Source: Lentibacillus lipolyticus
GTDB lineage: Bacteria > Bacillota > Bacilli > Bacillales > Amphibacillaceae
Reading direction: 5' to 3'
Assembly (NCBI GenBank): GCA_004145795.1
Contig: SEIO01000008.1
Location: 28,960-92,959 of the forward strand
Length of the DNA stretch: 64,000 nucleotides
The notes below the pieces were generated by a model, which worked only from the letters and a program-made list of their open reading frames with translations, made no database searches and was not told the DNA's origin. This document shows, piece after piece, positions 54,390-63,353 of the stretch (within the stretch, counting starts at the first letter, position 1; the number at the start of each line of letters is the position of its first letter). Position numbers and translations under genes: made by a program.

Positions 54390-55739
54390 TCAGTACCCCT
54401 GCGACCGCAACGGCCGGTTCATCACGCCACGTCTGGCAAAGATGAGCAGGAAAATAGCCGTTAGTCCTTCTGCCGCCGGAAGCGCCAGCCAAATGCCTGT
54501 TGTACCTAGCCAGAGCGGCAACACAATGAGCGCGACAATTAGCAGGATGAAGCCGCGGAACAGGCTAATAGCGATAGATGGTTGTATATAAGCAATCGAC
54601 TGGTAATACGTCATGTAAATAAAGTTGATGCCCATAAACAGGTAGCTTATGAAGAATAGGGCAATCCCTTTGATGGCCAGCTGGCGTATGGCGTCTGTTT
54701 CCACACCGAAAATGGAAACCAGGGGTCCGCCGCCGAACCAGCCAATTGCAAGAAACGTAGCCCCCAGCACAATTCCAGTTATTTCTGCAATCCGTACCGT
54801 ATTTTTAATTGCTTCATATTTTTTGGCACCATAATAGAAACTGATCATTGGCTGGATAGATGTGCCTATCCCGATAAATGCCAGGAACATAAATGTATGC
54901 AAATAATTGATAACCGAAAATGCTGCCAGACCGGTTGTCCCTGCATAGTAAGACAGCGCAATATTGTACCCGATCACAAAGACACCCGTTCCAGCCTCGG
55001 CCAGAAAGTTGGGAAAACCCAATTTGCCAATCATCTTCATGTCGTCTTTTTGCCATATCGAACGGGCGAATGTTAATCCGGACTCTTTTTTGAAAAAATG
55101 AAGCGAGTAAACAAGCAACCCTGCTGCCGTTGCGATGACGGACGCCAGCGCTGCCCCGGTCACTTCCATTTCCAGGATAAAAATCATCCAGTAGTTTAAG
55201 ACAATATTGAGAACAGCAGATACGACAAGACCCGCCATGGCAATGTTAGGACTGCCATCATTACGGACAAATATACTGAGCGTATTTTCCCAGGCGACGA
55301 TGGGAGCCCACATGAAAATAACCTGCATATAGTCGACTGCATATCCTAAGGTCTCTGTATTGGCACCAAACAGTCGAGCTAGCGGCTCAACTGTGATATA
55401 TCCCGCGAGACCGATAAGCGTCATGATGATAGTAACCAGCACTATAGCAAGCGTAAACGCCCGTTGCGCCCGTACTCTATCCCGCGCACCAGTAGCAATA
55501 GAGTAAAGCGTCCCGCCACCAATGCCAATCAACAGCGAAATGGAAATAATGATGGACCAGACTGGCACAGCCACATTGACACTTGCCAGCGCCACTGAAC
55601 CAATGCCGTTACCGACAAAAATGCCGTCAATGACAATGTTCGCCGACATCAGCATCATGCCGATAAGAGTGGGAAGTAAATATTGAAAAAAGCTTTTTGG
55701 TACGCTTTGATTTAATAGTTTTTGTTCTGCTATGCTCAT
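54390..55739 (-). CDS. MATE-family multidrug/Na+ efflux transporter
   Basis: This 449-residue protein has 12 membrane helices in two halves with the MATE features PTLIGMMLMSANIVIDGIFVG near the start and VPVWSIIISISLLIGIGGG near residue 60. MATE proteins export cationic compounds using Na+ or H+ gradients. ATG 55739 is preferred because it is seven bases after AGGAG; the ATG three bases upstream is closer. It is a single-gene unit. Confidence 0.88.
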   Translation of the reverse strand: MSIAEQKLLNQSVPKSFFQYLLPTLIGMMLMSANIVIDGIFVGNGIGSVALASVNVAVPVWSIIISISLLIGIGGGTLYSIATGARDRVRAQRAFTLAIVLVTIIMTLIGLAGYITVEPLARLFGANTETLGYAVDYMQVIFMWAPIVAWENTLSIFVRNDGSPNIAMAGLVVSAVLNIVLNYWMIFILEMEVTGAALASVIATAAGLLVYSLHFFKKESGLTFARSIWQKDDMKMIGKLGFPNFLAEAGTGVFVIGYNIALSYYAGTTGLAAFSVINYLHTFMFLAFIGIGTSIQPMISFYYGAKKYEAIKNTVRIAEITGIVLGATFLAIGWFGGGPLVSIFGVETDAIRQLAIKGIALFFISYLFMGINFIYMTYYQSIAYIQPSIAISLFRGFILLIVALIVLPLWLGTTGIWLALPAAEGLTAIFLLIFARRGVMNRPLRSQGY

Positions 55740-55861
55740 CATGCTTCTCCTGCCTTCTTATGCTTATGTCTATTGTATATGTTTGGCAAGGGAAAATCGA
55801 TATTTTCTGAATGAAAATATCGATTTGATCATTGGTGGAGCGGAAAGGAAGGGGACGATGA

Positions 55862-55933
55862 ATTAAACCTATCTTTGAAACGTTGGTTTTAATGATTGCG
55901 TTTGCAACACTTGTTGTTACAATCATAGATTAA
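55862..55933 (+). pseudogene. Degraded second copy of the holin-like toxin gene
   Basis: The frame PIFETLVLMIAFATLVVTII is almost identical to copy 1 at 53189, but the start region is lost: a TGA precedes ATT AAA CCT, and no ATG, TTG or GTG lies at the right distance from GGAAGGGG. The tail is also shortened. The flanking stem (GACCTCC/GGAGGTC), terminator and antisense -10 are kept, so the antisense RNA may still be made. Confidence 0.6.
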
Positions 55934-55939
55934 AGAAAT

Positions 55940-56085
55940 TAGACCTCCCTGGAATTAGCAGCCGATGGAGGTCTATCCTTTGCTTGCGCTGACCCCTTTT
56001 GAAGGGGAACGACTTATTGCTGGCCGAAGATATTCGCGTATCTTCGGTTTTTAACAATTTATGACTTTCTACGTATAGTATAACA
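55940..56085 (-). ncRNA. Predicted antisense RNA region of copy 2
   Basis: The region downstream of the broken toxin frame repeats copy 1: the hairpin AGACCTCC...GGAGGTCT, CCGAAGATA/TATCTTCGG with TTTTT on the plus strand, and an extended -10 TGTTATACT on the minus strand. Because its toxin appears dead, this RNA could act on copy 1. The remaining gap to 56260 has no recognisable gene. Confidence 0.4.
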
Positions 56086-56267
56086 CAAAAACGCCGTTTG
56101 AAAACAAAAGTGATATGTGGTTGTCAGGCCGATTCCTGCTGCTACTGTCGTAAAAGAACAGGATGTTTCGCCGCCTTCGCATACAAACTGCTTTTCCGTA
56201 TCCAGCCCACATTCGCCCCCTTTTCATGCCTCCATATTACTAATTTAAAAACCCGGTGAGAATTCTA

Positions 56268-56317
56268 TTGCCAGTAACTGATATATCTTGTATACTGTGT
56301 ATATCATATAGACACAG
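56268..56317 (+). promoter_or_regulatory. Promoter and operator of the GntR-ABC operon
   Basis: TTGCCA (56268-56273) and TATACT (56291-56296) are 17 bases apart. A palindrome CTGTGT-N11-ACACAG (56295-56317) overlaps the start point, so the GntR-type regulator encoded next most likely represses its own operon from it. Confidence 0.7.
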
Positions 56318-56364
56318 TCGATCGTCATTATTTGCGAACGATCGCACCAAGGGGGTGTCCTAAT

Positions 56365-56793
56365 GTGCTGATACATATTTCGCAAACAAGTTCGACACCG
56401 ATGTATGAGCAGGTAATCTCGGAGATACAGCGGCTTATTGCGATGGGATATATGGAGGCGGATGAGATGCTGCCTTCCATCCGCGAATTATCAAAAGAGC
56501 TGATGACGAGTGGGATTACGATCCGGAGGGCTTATCAGGAGTTGGAGCGAACCGGGTTTATTTACACACGAAAAGGCAAGGGCAGTTTTGTAGCAGCATT
56601 AAGTATGGAAAGGCTGGCGCAGTGGAAAATGGAACAAGTACGGGAACCGCTCTTGGAGTCTGTTTTGCAGGCAAAAAAGCTGAACCTGAAGGAAGAACAG
56701 TTCCAGGATCTGATCAAACGTATGTGGCAGGAAGTGGATGAACAAAACGAGACAGGGCGCACGCAGGAGGGAAAAAATAATGGAAAACAGTAG
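56365..56793 (+). CDS. GntR-family (YtrA-type) transcriptional repressor
   Basis: This 142-residue protein has the winged-helix N-terminus of the YtrA subfamily (TPMYEQVISEIQRLIAMG, LPSIRELSKELMTSGITIRRAYQELERTG) and a short helical C-terminus instead of a large ligand domain. YtrA-type regulators control adjacent ABC transporters and often respond to cell-wall antibiotics. The start is GTG 56365 after AAGGGGGTG. Its stop overlaps the ATPase start by 14 bases. Confidence 0.88.
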   Translation: MLIHISQTSSTPMYEQVISEIQRLIAMGYMEADEMLPSIRELSKELMTSGITIRRAYQELERTGFIYTRKGKGSFVAALSMERLAQWKMEQVREPLLESVLQAKKLNLKEEQFQDLIKRMWQEVDEQNETGRTQEGKNNGKQ

Positions 56794-57658
56794 ACGGCCT
56801 TTATTGGAAGTGAGTGGTCTAAGCAAATCGTATCCGGATTTTCAACTGCAGGATGTTCGGTTTCAATTGCCGGCTGGCACAATCATGGGTTTTCTCGGCC
56901 GGAATGGTGCAGGAAAGAGTACGACGATGAAGGCCATCATGGATCTTGTTAAGCGGGATGATGGCGATATTCGGATTCTTGGTATGTCCATGCCCAAAGA
57001 GGAAGTTGCCGTAAAGGAACAGGTGGGCTATGTCGGGGATACACCACTGTTGAACAATGCGTGGACAATGGAACGGACGTTGAATTTTGCCCGTCATTTT
57101 TATCCGAACTGGGATCAGGATGCTGTCGAGCAAAACTTAGCGTACTTTGACATTCCACGGGACAAAAAAATAAGCGAGCTGTCCAAAGGGATGAAAGTTA
57201 AGGCATCGTTAATACTGGCGATGGCCCATCAGCCGAAATTGCTGCTCCTTGATGAGCCAACGTCCGGCCTGGATCCGGTTGTACGAACGGAAGTTTTGGA
57301 GTTGTTATTGGATTTTGTGCAGGATGAAAGCCGGGGGGTTCTGTTTTCCTCACATATCACATCGGATGTGGAAAAAATTGCGGACTTGGTAACGGTCATT
57401 GATGATGGAAAGATTTTTATCAGTGAAGATAAGGAGTCACTGTTGGACCGGTACAGGCGGATTGTGATTCCCGGAAGCGGCGAGAAAGAAGCTGTGGATT
57501 CACCACTGCTGTTTAACTGTCAGGCAACAATGGGTGGTTATGTCGGGTACACCAATCGTTTTCAGCAGTTTCAAGGCGAAGCAACGGGTGATTGGCATTC
57601 GGAACGCCTGACATTGGAGGAACTGTTTGTGCTGCTGACGGGGCGGAAGGAGGATTAA
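56780..57658 (+). CDS. ABC transporter ATP-binding protein (YtrB-like)
   Basis: This 292-residue ATPase has Walker A FLGRNGAGKSTTMK (residues 39-49), signature ELSKGMKVK, Walker B LLLLDEPTSGLDP and the switch His in FSSHITSDVEKIADL. It pairs with the two permeases that follow. It is coupled to the GntR regulator by overlap, so the operon is a self-regulated export or signalling system of the Ytr type. Confidence 0.92.
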   Translation: MENSRRPLLEVSGLSKSYPDFQLQDVRFQLPAGTIMGFLGRNGAGKSTTMKAIMDLVKRDDGDIRILGMSMPKEEVAVKEQVGYVGDTPLLNNAWTMERTLNFARHFYPNWDQDAVEQNLAYFDIPRDKKISELSKGMKVKASLILAMAHQPKLLLLDEPTSGLDPVVRTEVLELLLDFVQDESRGVLFSSHITSDVEKIADLVTVIDDGKIFISEDKESLLDRYRRIVIPGSGEKEAVDSPLLFNCQATMGGYVGYTNRFQQFQGEATGDWHSERLTLEELFVLLTGRKED

Positions 57659-57662
57659 CAGT

Positions 57663-58352
57663 ATGTGGTTATTGATCCGGCGGGAACTGGAGGGGAAAGA
57701 TAGCTCAGATTTTGGGCAATTACGCGGTTATTTGCCACTTGGAATAATTGTTGCGTTATCCATATACTTGTTCGGCCCCCGTGTAACAGGTTTACTCGAT
57801 GTAGGGAAAATCAATTCGTTCCTTTCGATTTTGGGCGTTATTCTTGTGTTAGGCAGTTTGAGTGAAAGGTTGGAAAAAGATGATGCGAATTATCAAATGA
57901 CCTTTTTACAAACATTGCCGGTACGTAAAAGCCAAATTGTTCATGCGAAGTTTCTTAATATCCTATTCTTATGTGCGTTGATGTTTGTAGTGTTATATAT
58001 ATTTATTTCTTTGAATCGGTGGATGAACGGTGTCTGGATGCTGGCGCCCTGGACAGAATTGTATGCCTTTATGTCTTTTCTTCTCTTTCTGTCTGCCGTA
58101 ACGTTGTTCTTCTATTTTAAACTGGGGTACCAACGAATTCAGTGGGTTTTTCTTTTGTCACTGCTTATTTGGGGAGGAGCCTTTATGTTGATTGGATCAA
58201 TCATGCAATATGCACGGTTTCCTGTACATCCTTCCTTGTCGCTGATCATCTCTCTTATCCTTTACTTTATTAGCTGGGGGATGGCAGTTAGGAAAGTGAA
58301 CATAAAAGGGATTCCGGATGAATTTGGGAGTGATTATTCAAGCGGGGATTGA
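57663..58352 (+). CDS. ABC-2-type permease subunit
   Basis: This 229-residue protein has six membrane helices and a long basic first loop. It begins four bases after the ATPase stop. It has the FLQTLPVRKSQIVHAKFLN segment common in bacitracin/Ytr-type permeases. It would form half of a heterodimeric channel with the next gene. Confidence 0.75.
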   Translation: MWLLIRRELEGKDSSDFGQLRGYLPLGIIVALSIYLFGPRVTGLLDVGKINSFLSILGVILVLGSLSERLEKDDANYQMTFLQTLPVRKSQIVHAKFLNILFLCALMFVVLYIFISLNRWMNGVWMLAPWTELYAFMSFLLFLSAVTLFFYFKLGYQRIQWVFLLSLLIWGGAFMLIGSIMQYARFPVHPSLSLIISLILYFISWGMAVRKVNIKGIPDEFGSDYSSGD

Positions 58353-58381
58353 CCGTTAGTGGTCGAGAAAGGGGGAGAAAA

Positions 58382-59083
58382 ATGAGGTCAGATGTGATTT
58401 TTAACTTCATCAAAGAAGAATGGTCTAGTCAGCGGCGTATGCTGCTTTGGTATTTGCTGTCATCACTTATTATTGAGCTATTGGTTATTTTTCTCAGTCA
58501 GCAGGGGTGGGTGCTCGCCCAGGTAAAGCAGCATTCGGGACTTGATTTTGGCGAGTTTTCGATGACTGCGTTTGCGCTTCTGTTTATGCCTTATGCAATA
58601 GGCTGGATGTTCCTGGTGAACAGGCCCGATCGGGAAAATCGAACCGGGTTTTATCCGTTTTTACATACGCTGCCGATTACCATCAGGGAGATTGTTACGG
58701 CTAAATATATTTCCGCTATTCTCATGAATGGGCTGATGGTGGGTTGGCTGTGTGGCTTATGGTGGGTCTATGAACTAACTTTTCCGCGTGCCGCATCACT
58801 GACAGCCTGGACTGCGCTTTGTATGGTCGTCTTTTTTCTTGCGTTCGGTGTGTTGGCTGTTCAACTGGGGTTCTTCTTCCGGGGAAGCAGCGGTTTAATC
58901 TTTGTCTATTTAGTTTTGCTGATTATGATAGGTCAATTTGAATTCACCGACAAAATAGCTGACCAGACAATGAATTGGATGGACCGGTCTCCTTTGCTGT
59001 TATGGGGAATCGTGGTTCTGCTGACGAGTCTTCTTTGGATGATTTGCTGGCGCTGGTCAGTGAAGGCTTACCGGAAATATTAA
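58382..59083 (+). CDS. ABC-2-type permease subunit
   Basis: This 233-residue protein has six membrane helices and a segment FLHTLPITIREIVTAKYISA parallel to that in the previous permease, showing that the two are related. The start is ATG 58382 after AAAGGGGGAG. It ends the GntR-ATPase-permease-permease operon. Confidence 0.75.
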   Translation: MRSDVIFNFIKEEWSSQRRMLLWYLLSSLIIELLVIFLSQQGWVLAQVKQHSGLDFGEFSMTAFALLFMPYAIGWMFLVNRPDRENRTGFYPFLHTLPITIREIVTAKYISAILMNGLMVGWLCGLWWVYELTFPRAASLTAWTALCMVVFFLAFGVLAVQLGFFFRGSSGLIFVYLVLLIMIGQFEFTDKIADQTMNWMDRSPLLLWGIVVLLTSLLWMICWRWSVKAYRKY

Positions 59084-59091
59084 TACCTAAC

Positions 59092-59121
59092 CGAGACGTG
59101 GGGACCTGTCTCCATGTCTCG
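59092..59121 (+). terminator. Palindrome after the ABC operon
   Basis: CGAGACGTGGGGAC (59092-59105) and GTCTCCATGTCTCG (59108-59121) form an imperfect 14-bp stem. It may serve as an operon end and also resembles the GGGACAGG-type repeat ends. Confidence 0.5.
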
Positions 59122-59122
59122 T

Positions 59123-59181
59123 TTGACAATCGATGTTAACGTTTCTTACAATATGAACATATGCTAATATAAGCGCATATG
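59123..59181 (+). promoter_or_regulatory. Promoter and zinc operator of czrA-czcD
   Basis: TTGACA (59123-59128) and TACAAT (59147-59152) are 18 bases apart. CATATGC (59158-59164) and GCATATG (59175-59181) form an inverted repeat just downstream, overlapping the ATATGAACATATG stretch typical of ArsR/SmtB-family operators. Confidence 0.65.
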
Positions 59182-59230
59182 ATGAAAATGAATATCTCAT
59201 GGATGAAACACAAGCAGGAGGGAAAATGTA

Positions 59231-59560
59231 ATGGATGAGTACAGTGAACATTCTGGCACGGATGTAAATGAGGATTTGGATGAAGAAACCCTGTTCGTTG
59301 TATCGCAAACGTTTAAGGCATTAGGGGATCCAACCAGAATCCGGATTCTCCATTTGCTTTTTCACCATGAATATTCTGTTAATCAAATTGCGGAAACACT
59401 GCGCTTGAGACAATCAACCGTATCTCATCAATTACGGTTCCTAAAAAATCTGCGGCTGGTGAAAAACCGGCGGCAAGGAACGACACTATATTACTCCCAT
59501 GATGACGAACATGTGATAAATTTGCTGAAACAAACCATTAATCACGCCTATCATTGTTAA
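59231..59560 (+). CDS. czrA: ArsR/SmtB-family zinc-sensing repressor (CzrA-type)
   Basis: This 109-residue winged-helix protein has the recognition helix [18 protein letters not shown] and an intact alpha-5 zinc site: Asp92, His94, His105 and His108 (DxH-x10-HxxH). It lacks the alpha-3N Cys site of cadmium/lead sensors. Zn2+ binding releases the operator. It is 54 bases before the CDF exporter. GGAGGG precedes ATG. Confidence 0.9.
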   Translation: MDEYSEHSGTDVNEDLDEETLFVVSQTFKALGDPTRIRILHLLFHHEYSVNQIAETLRLRQSTVSHQLRFLKNLRLVKNRRQGTTLYYSHDDEHVINLLKQTINHAYHC

Positions 59561-59613
59561 TGCGTGTTCCATCAGATTGGCATGAATGAGTTTGAGTGGT
59601 TAGGAGGTATTCC

Positions 59614-60552
59614 TTGGGACACGATCACGGGCATGACCATACCCATGGCGCAAATAAAAAAGCACTAATGATTAGTTTCATCATTATTACAGCTTATATG
59701 ATTGTTGAAGCAATTGGCGGGTTTATTACGAACAGCCTGGCACTGTTATCTGATGCAGGTCACATGCTAAGTGACAGTATTTCACTGGGCGTCGGTTTTA
59801 TGGCATTTACATTTGGAGAAAAGGTAGCCAATTACAGTAAAACGTATGGCTATAAACGGTTTGAAATATTGGCTGCATTTTTTAACGGTGTAACCCTAAT
59901 TGCCATTTCGCTGTACATTTTTTATGAAGCCTATCATCGATTCATGGATCCACCGGAAGTTGCTTCGACCGGTATGCTGATTATCGCCAGCATCGGACTA
60001 GTTGTTAATATCGTTGTTGCATGGATATTGATGCGTGGTGACACGGAGGAAAATCTGAACCTGAGGGCAGCTTTCCTGCATGTGCTCGGTGATTTACTCG
60101 GATCTGTCGGTGCGATTATTGCTGCGTTATTGATTATGTTCTTTGGCCTCGGATGGGCCGACCCGCTGGCAAGTGTAATCGTGGCAGTTCTTGTCCTTGT
60201 AAGCGGATGGCGAGTTACGAAAGATGCCGTTCATGTGTTGATGGAGGGCACACCGAAAAATGTGGAGTTGGATGACATTATCCAAACGATTGAAAATGTG
60301 CCAGAAATCTCCGCTATCCATGATTTGCATGTCTGGAGCATTACGAGCGGAGAAAATGCGCTTTCCTGTCATGCGGTGGTTGATGGTGATCTGTCTGTTC
60401 GTGAAGGCCAGGAACTATTGCGGACCATTGAACAGGAGCTGGAGCACAAAGGAATCGGCCATGTAACCATCCAAATGGAAAGCGAACAACACCCGCATAC
60501 CGAATCTCTGTTATGTGACCATGAATCAGGACAAGAAAACCATGAACATTAA
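59614..60552 (+). CDS. czcD: CDF-family zinc (Zn/Co/Cd) exporter CzcD
   Basis: This 312-residue protein has six membrane helices. A His-rich start GHDHGHDHTHG comes first, then the site-A motifs SDAGHMLSDS near residue 40 and HVLGDLLGS near residue 160, and a cytosolic C-terminal domain. It expels Zn2+ by proton exchange and is controlled by the preceding CzrA. The start is TTG 59614 after TTAGGAGG. Confidence 0.92.
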   Translation: MGHDHGHDHTHGANKKALMISFIIITAYMIVEAIGGFITNSLALLSDAGHMLSDSISLGVGFMAFTFGEKVANYSKTYGYKRFEILAAFFNGVTLIAISLYIFYEAYHRFMDPPEVASTGMLIIASIGLVVNIVVAWILMRGDTEENLNLRAAFLHVLGDLLGSVGAIIAALLIMFFGLGWADPLASVIVAVLVLVSGWRVTKDAVHVLMEGTPKNVELDDIIQTIENVPEISAIHDLHVWSITSGENALSCHAVVDGDLSVREGQELLRTIEQELEHKGIGHVTIQMESEQHPHTESLLCDHESGQENHEH

Positions 60553-60582
60553 AAACGTGCACTGTCTGACAGTGCACGTTTT
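60552..60582. terminator. Terminator shared by czcD and the convergent YetF gene
   Basis: AAAACGTGCACT (60552-60563) and AGTGCACGTTTT (60571-60582) form a 12-bp stem with T-runs available on both strands. Confidence 0.88.
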
Positions 60583-60610
60583 AACGTCTTATATGTTGCG
60601 CGAAATCCGG

Positions 60611-61309
60611 TCAACGCACGACATCATCCTTCTTATCAATATAAAGAGTCCCGTCCGGCTGCACTTCCGCGTAAAAGATCTGGCTGAATGATTTGATTCC
60701 TGCCTGATTTGTCTGTTTTTCCAGCCAGTTCATATCAAGATTTAAATCAGACAGGTTTTTGGTATTCACGGTGCCGTCGGAGATGACCCCGGTTGCAATG
60801 GGATGTACGTTTGGTATGGTGCTCGTCAGGTTCATGTCCCCCTTGGTAACAGATTGTTTAATTTCCTTTTTCATGACGGATAGCTTTCCACTTGTCTCGA
60901 AAATGGCATAATCGACATCGGCTATCGAGAAAACATTCTTCTGCCGTAACAAGGCATTCAAGGAATCAATGTCAAGCCGGGCACTGCGCAATGAATCTTC
61001 CATAATCTTCCCGTTTTTAATGACGATGAGCGGATCCCCGGTCGTCAGTTTCCGTGCTTTTTTTGATTTAATGTCAATAAATCCCATAATCAGTGTAAAT
61101 ACAGCCCATCCGGTAATCGCCAACAGCCCATTCCGGATACTTAGATTCGCGCTGACCGCAAAGTTTGCTGACAGGGACCCAATTGCAATGGCCGAAACAA
61201 AATTGAAGAAGGTCATCTGGCTGATCTCTTTTCGACCCATAATTCTTGCTAATAGAAAAAGCAGAAAAAAAGATAATACAATGCGTAACAGTAATTCAGT
61301 CGTTTCCAT
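60611..61309 (-). CDS. DUF421 (YetF/YkjA-type) membrane protein
   Basis: This 232-residue protein has three N-terminal membrane helices and a cytosolic DUF421 domain with GDPLIVIKNGKIMEDSLRSARL and DVDYAIFETSGKLSVMKK. YetF-family proteins are widespread in spore formers and are not clearly characterised. The start is ATG 61309. Confidence 0.85.
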   Translation of the reverse strand: METTELLLRIVLSFFLLFLLARIMGRKEISQMTFFNFVSAIAIGSLSANFAVSANLSIRNGLLAITGWAVFTLIMGFIDIKSKKARKLTTGDPLIVIKNGKIMEDSLRSARLDIDSLNALLRQKNVFSIADVDYAIFETSGKLSVMKKEIKQSVTKGDMNLTSTIPNVHPIATGVISDGTVNTKNLSDLNLDMNWLEKQTNQAGIKSFSQIFYAEVQPDGTLYIDKKDDVVR

Positions 61310-61339
61310 TGTGGTACCTGCCTTCCTGATTCTTATCCA

Positions 61340-61504
61340 TTACTTCTCGCTTGGGTCATATTCGTCATAGATGAGCCTGGTCACCTTGGTTGACTCACCG
61401 TGTTTGATTTCCGCTTCAGATGCACTTTCCCCAAAAACATCGTCCGGGTCAATGCCTGGTGCTGTAACGTTATCGTCGTTTCTTTGGGTTTTCTTTTGTT
61501 CCAT
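61340..61504 (-). CDS. Small acidic hypothetical protein
   Basis: This 54-residue soluble, charged protein reads MEQKKTQRNDDNVTAPGIDP near its start and ends IYDEYDPSEK. ATG 61504 lies eight bases after TGGAGGG, so translation is well supported. The family was not recognised. It sits 30 bases upstream of the YetF gene on the same strand and probably shares its transcript. Confidence 0.65.
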   Translation of the reverse strand: MEQKKTQRNDDNVTAPGIDPDDVFGESASEAEIKHGESTKVTRLIYDEYDPSEK

Positions 61505-61745
61505 TACATAATCCCTCCATTTTCTTTTTGTATGTTCTCCATCACTGCGGATTTTATGAACGTCTGGTTTTCCAGTAATTTTTCCCCGGGAGGTTATTGA
61601 AAATATAGCGACCCACAGCGAGTGTTTTTTTGCGAGCCAGGTGGCTTGGCGCGAGCCTGCGAAAAGTGGTATATACGGGCTACGGTCAAAATAACAACAA
61701 AGTTTACGAAAACAGCTGAATAAAAAAAGGTCAAGGAGAGAGAAC

Positions 61746-62030
61746 ATGCGAAATACAAATAGAGTGTTTCATTTGGCAATTCCATGCAAGGATCTAAGAT
61801 CTAGGGGAGACTGCATCGTTTACGAAAAGCTGGCTGCGGACTGACCAGTAGGTATGATGATCGTGTAACATTTGATCACTATGGAGTGACGTTTTTGGAT
61901 AAGGAAGAATACAATCGGATCACTGGCATATGCCACCCGGGAAGATTTGTCCTTTTTCAAAAAATCGATGGTACGGTTTGAGGGAAATAGGAAAGAGAAC
62001 AGACAAACAGATCGTCTATTCTCTCTTTAT
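61746..62030 (+). pseudogene. Decayed VOC (glyoxalase/bleomycin-resistance) family gene
   Basis: A good ribosome site (AAGGAGAG) and ATG open the frame RVFHLAIPCKDL, the standard VOC start. The continuation is scattered over other frames: KAGCGLTSRYDDRVTFDHYG, then GVTFLDKEEYN and VRFEGNRKENR. The order is right for a VOC protein, but at least two frame changes and a central deletion are needed. The gap 61505-61745 just before it contains an imperfect GC-rich palindrome near 61640. Confidence 0.7.
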
Positions 62031-62089
62031 ACCATGCTTCCTTTTCAGTGTTCTGGGCCGAAATTGATAACTTCAGCTGATTCACAGTT

Positions 62090-62599
62090 TTAATCGTCAA
62101 TTTTACTGTAATGTGTTGGAGGTGGTACTAACCAGCCTTTCTCTTTATTAAGCCGGAGAATTTTTGCCCCGAGAGCTGCCTTCTGTGTATGGAATTGGCC
62201 AAACATCATAGCGATGTCTTCCCGTGTTGATTCCCCAATCATCTTGCTGCATGATACTAATCCTGCGGCAATTTCCCCGGACAGGGCAGCCGCAATTTCC
62301 GGATCCTGAAAGCGTGCCCCGGCCGGAATCTGTTCAAGGGAAGCTTTCGGGCGTTCCGGAGGGGTTGGTGGCAGACCGACACCATTATCTTTTAACAGTG
62401 TTTCAATCTGTTTAATTTCCTGTTGTGACGCCTGTATCGTCTCTTCAAGTATTTTCCGCAAATCCTCGTCACCTGCATGGTTGAGATGTGTCTGGTGGCC
62501 GGCAACCATTCCTTTGGCTGCCGTTATATACATCCATGCTCCGAAAACTTCTCCATAGTGCATTGGTTCATCTTTGGGATTCCCGCTTAAAATTCCCAT
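62090..62599 (-). CDS. DUF3231-family protein, single repeat
   Basis: This 169-residue helical protein corresponds to one half of the two-repeat protein at 47130. It starts MGILSGNPKDEPMHYGEVFG and has AKGMVAGHQTHLNHAGDEDLR and FQDPEIAAALSGEIAAGLVSCS. It is a spore-former family of unknown function with a ferritin-like bundle. ATG 62599 follows AAGGAGG by six bases; the ATG six bases earlier abuts the box. Confidence 0.78.
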   Translation of the reverse strand: MGILSGNPKDEPMHYGEVFGAWMYITAAKGMVAGHQTHLNHAGDEDLRKILEETIQASQQEIKQIETLLKDNGVGLPPTPPERPKASLEQIPAGARFQDPEIAAALSGEIAAGLVSCSKMIGESTREDIAMMFGQFHTQKAALGAKILRLNKEKGWLVPPPTHYSKIDD

Positions 62600-62684
62600 T
62601 AGCATCCTCCTTCATATTTTCTTTTACAAATAATTTCTTTCCAGCTTAGGTTCTCCTGCTTCCGTTGACTGATTCACGTTTCAT

Positions 62685-62714
62685 AAAAAAACTCTGCCGC
62701 CGGCATGGCAGAGT
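62685..62714 (-). terminator. Terminator of the 67-residue protein gene
   Basis: ACTCTGCC (62691-62698) pairs with GGCAGAGT (62707-62714). On the minus strand it is followed by six T. Confidence 0.85.
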
Positions 62715-62724
62715 GTAATAGTAG

Positions 62725-62928
62725 CTAATGAACATTAGGAAAATCATACTTCTGCATCGTGCCGATAATGTACTTTCCGGAAATTTTCCTCTCATCAAAT
62801 TCAATTTTCACTTCGCCATCGTCTGTATCTGCTAAAACGCGCTCAATCCCGTCCATCTGCATCAGAAATTGCTCGGCTTGTTGAAGCTTTGTTCCTGTTT
62901 CATCTGTAAAGATGGTTATTTCCGCCAT
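62725..62928 (-). CDS. Small ferredoxin-fold (HMA-like) protein without metal cysteines
   Basis: This 67-residue protein has the beta-alpha-beta-beta-alpha-beta pattern of small metal-chaperone domains (EITIFTDETGTKLQQAEQFL, IERVLADTDDGEVKIEFDE, GKYIIGTMQKYDF), but no CxxC, so it should not bind copper like CopZ. Function unknown. ATG 62928 lies eight bases after AAAAAGGAG, and a strong terminator follows. Confidence 0.65.
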   Translation of the reverse strand: MAEITIFTDETGTKLQQAEQFLMQMDGIERVLADTDDGEVKIEFDERKISGKYIIGTMQKYDFPNVH

Positions 62929-63185
62929 AACATGACTCCTTTTTCGTTTAAGTTTCTCTACGCTCTCTAATTTCATTCATGAATATCCTGTGCATCGAAA
63001 TAAGCATACAATGGAGAACTGTCCAATCCGGTGAAGGAAGAGCCCATGCTATGGCCCCTTCCATATGGATTGTCAAATTCACGATGCTTATGCTTGGTGT
63101 GCAGTATTTAGGAAGGCGATTTGCGTTATGGACATTTATCGGAGTGTGCTGGCGGATTAGGATAGGAGTATAAATAAAAACCCTA

Positions 63186-63214
63186 TTGACGTTTTGGAGT
63201 ATGGGGTGTATTAT
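63186..63214 (+). promoter_or_regulatory. rRNA operon promoter candidate P1
   Basis: TTGACG (63186-63191) and TATTAT (63209-63214), 17 bases apart. The region 62929-63180 upstream has no supported gene. Confidence 0.55.
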
Positions 63215-63282
63215 TTATTTTGCTCTTGAAAAACAGCGCTTATTAATAGTGAAAAGTAGAGAAAACAATTGAATTAAATATA

Positions 63283-63311
63283 TTGACGTTTTCTACTATT
63301 AGTTGAACTAA
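63283..63311 (+). promoter_or_regulatory. rRNA operon promoter candidate P2
   Basis: TTGACG (63283-63288) followed after 17 bases by a poor AACTAA (63306-63311). It is placed here because its surroundings resemble the other candidates. Confidence 0.3.
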
Positions 63312-63353
63312 ACAGGCTGTTTCAAATAAGAAGTCGCTTTTAAAATTCACCTA

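Noticed and set aside
62979-63173. 64-residue frame with a hydrophobic part before the rRNA leader
   Set aside because: No ribosome site and no recognised family; it may be chance or an old remnant.
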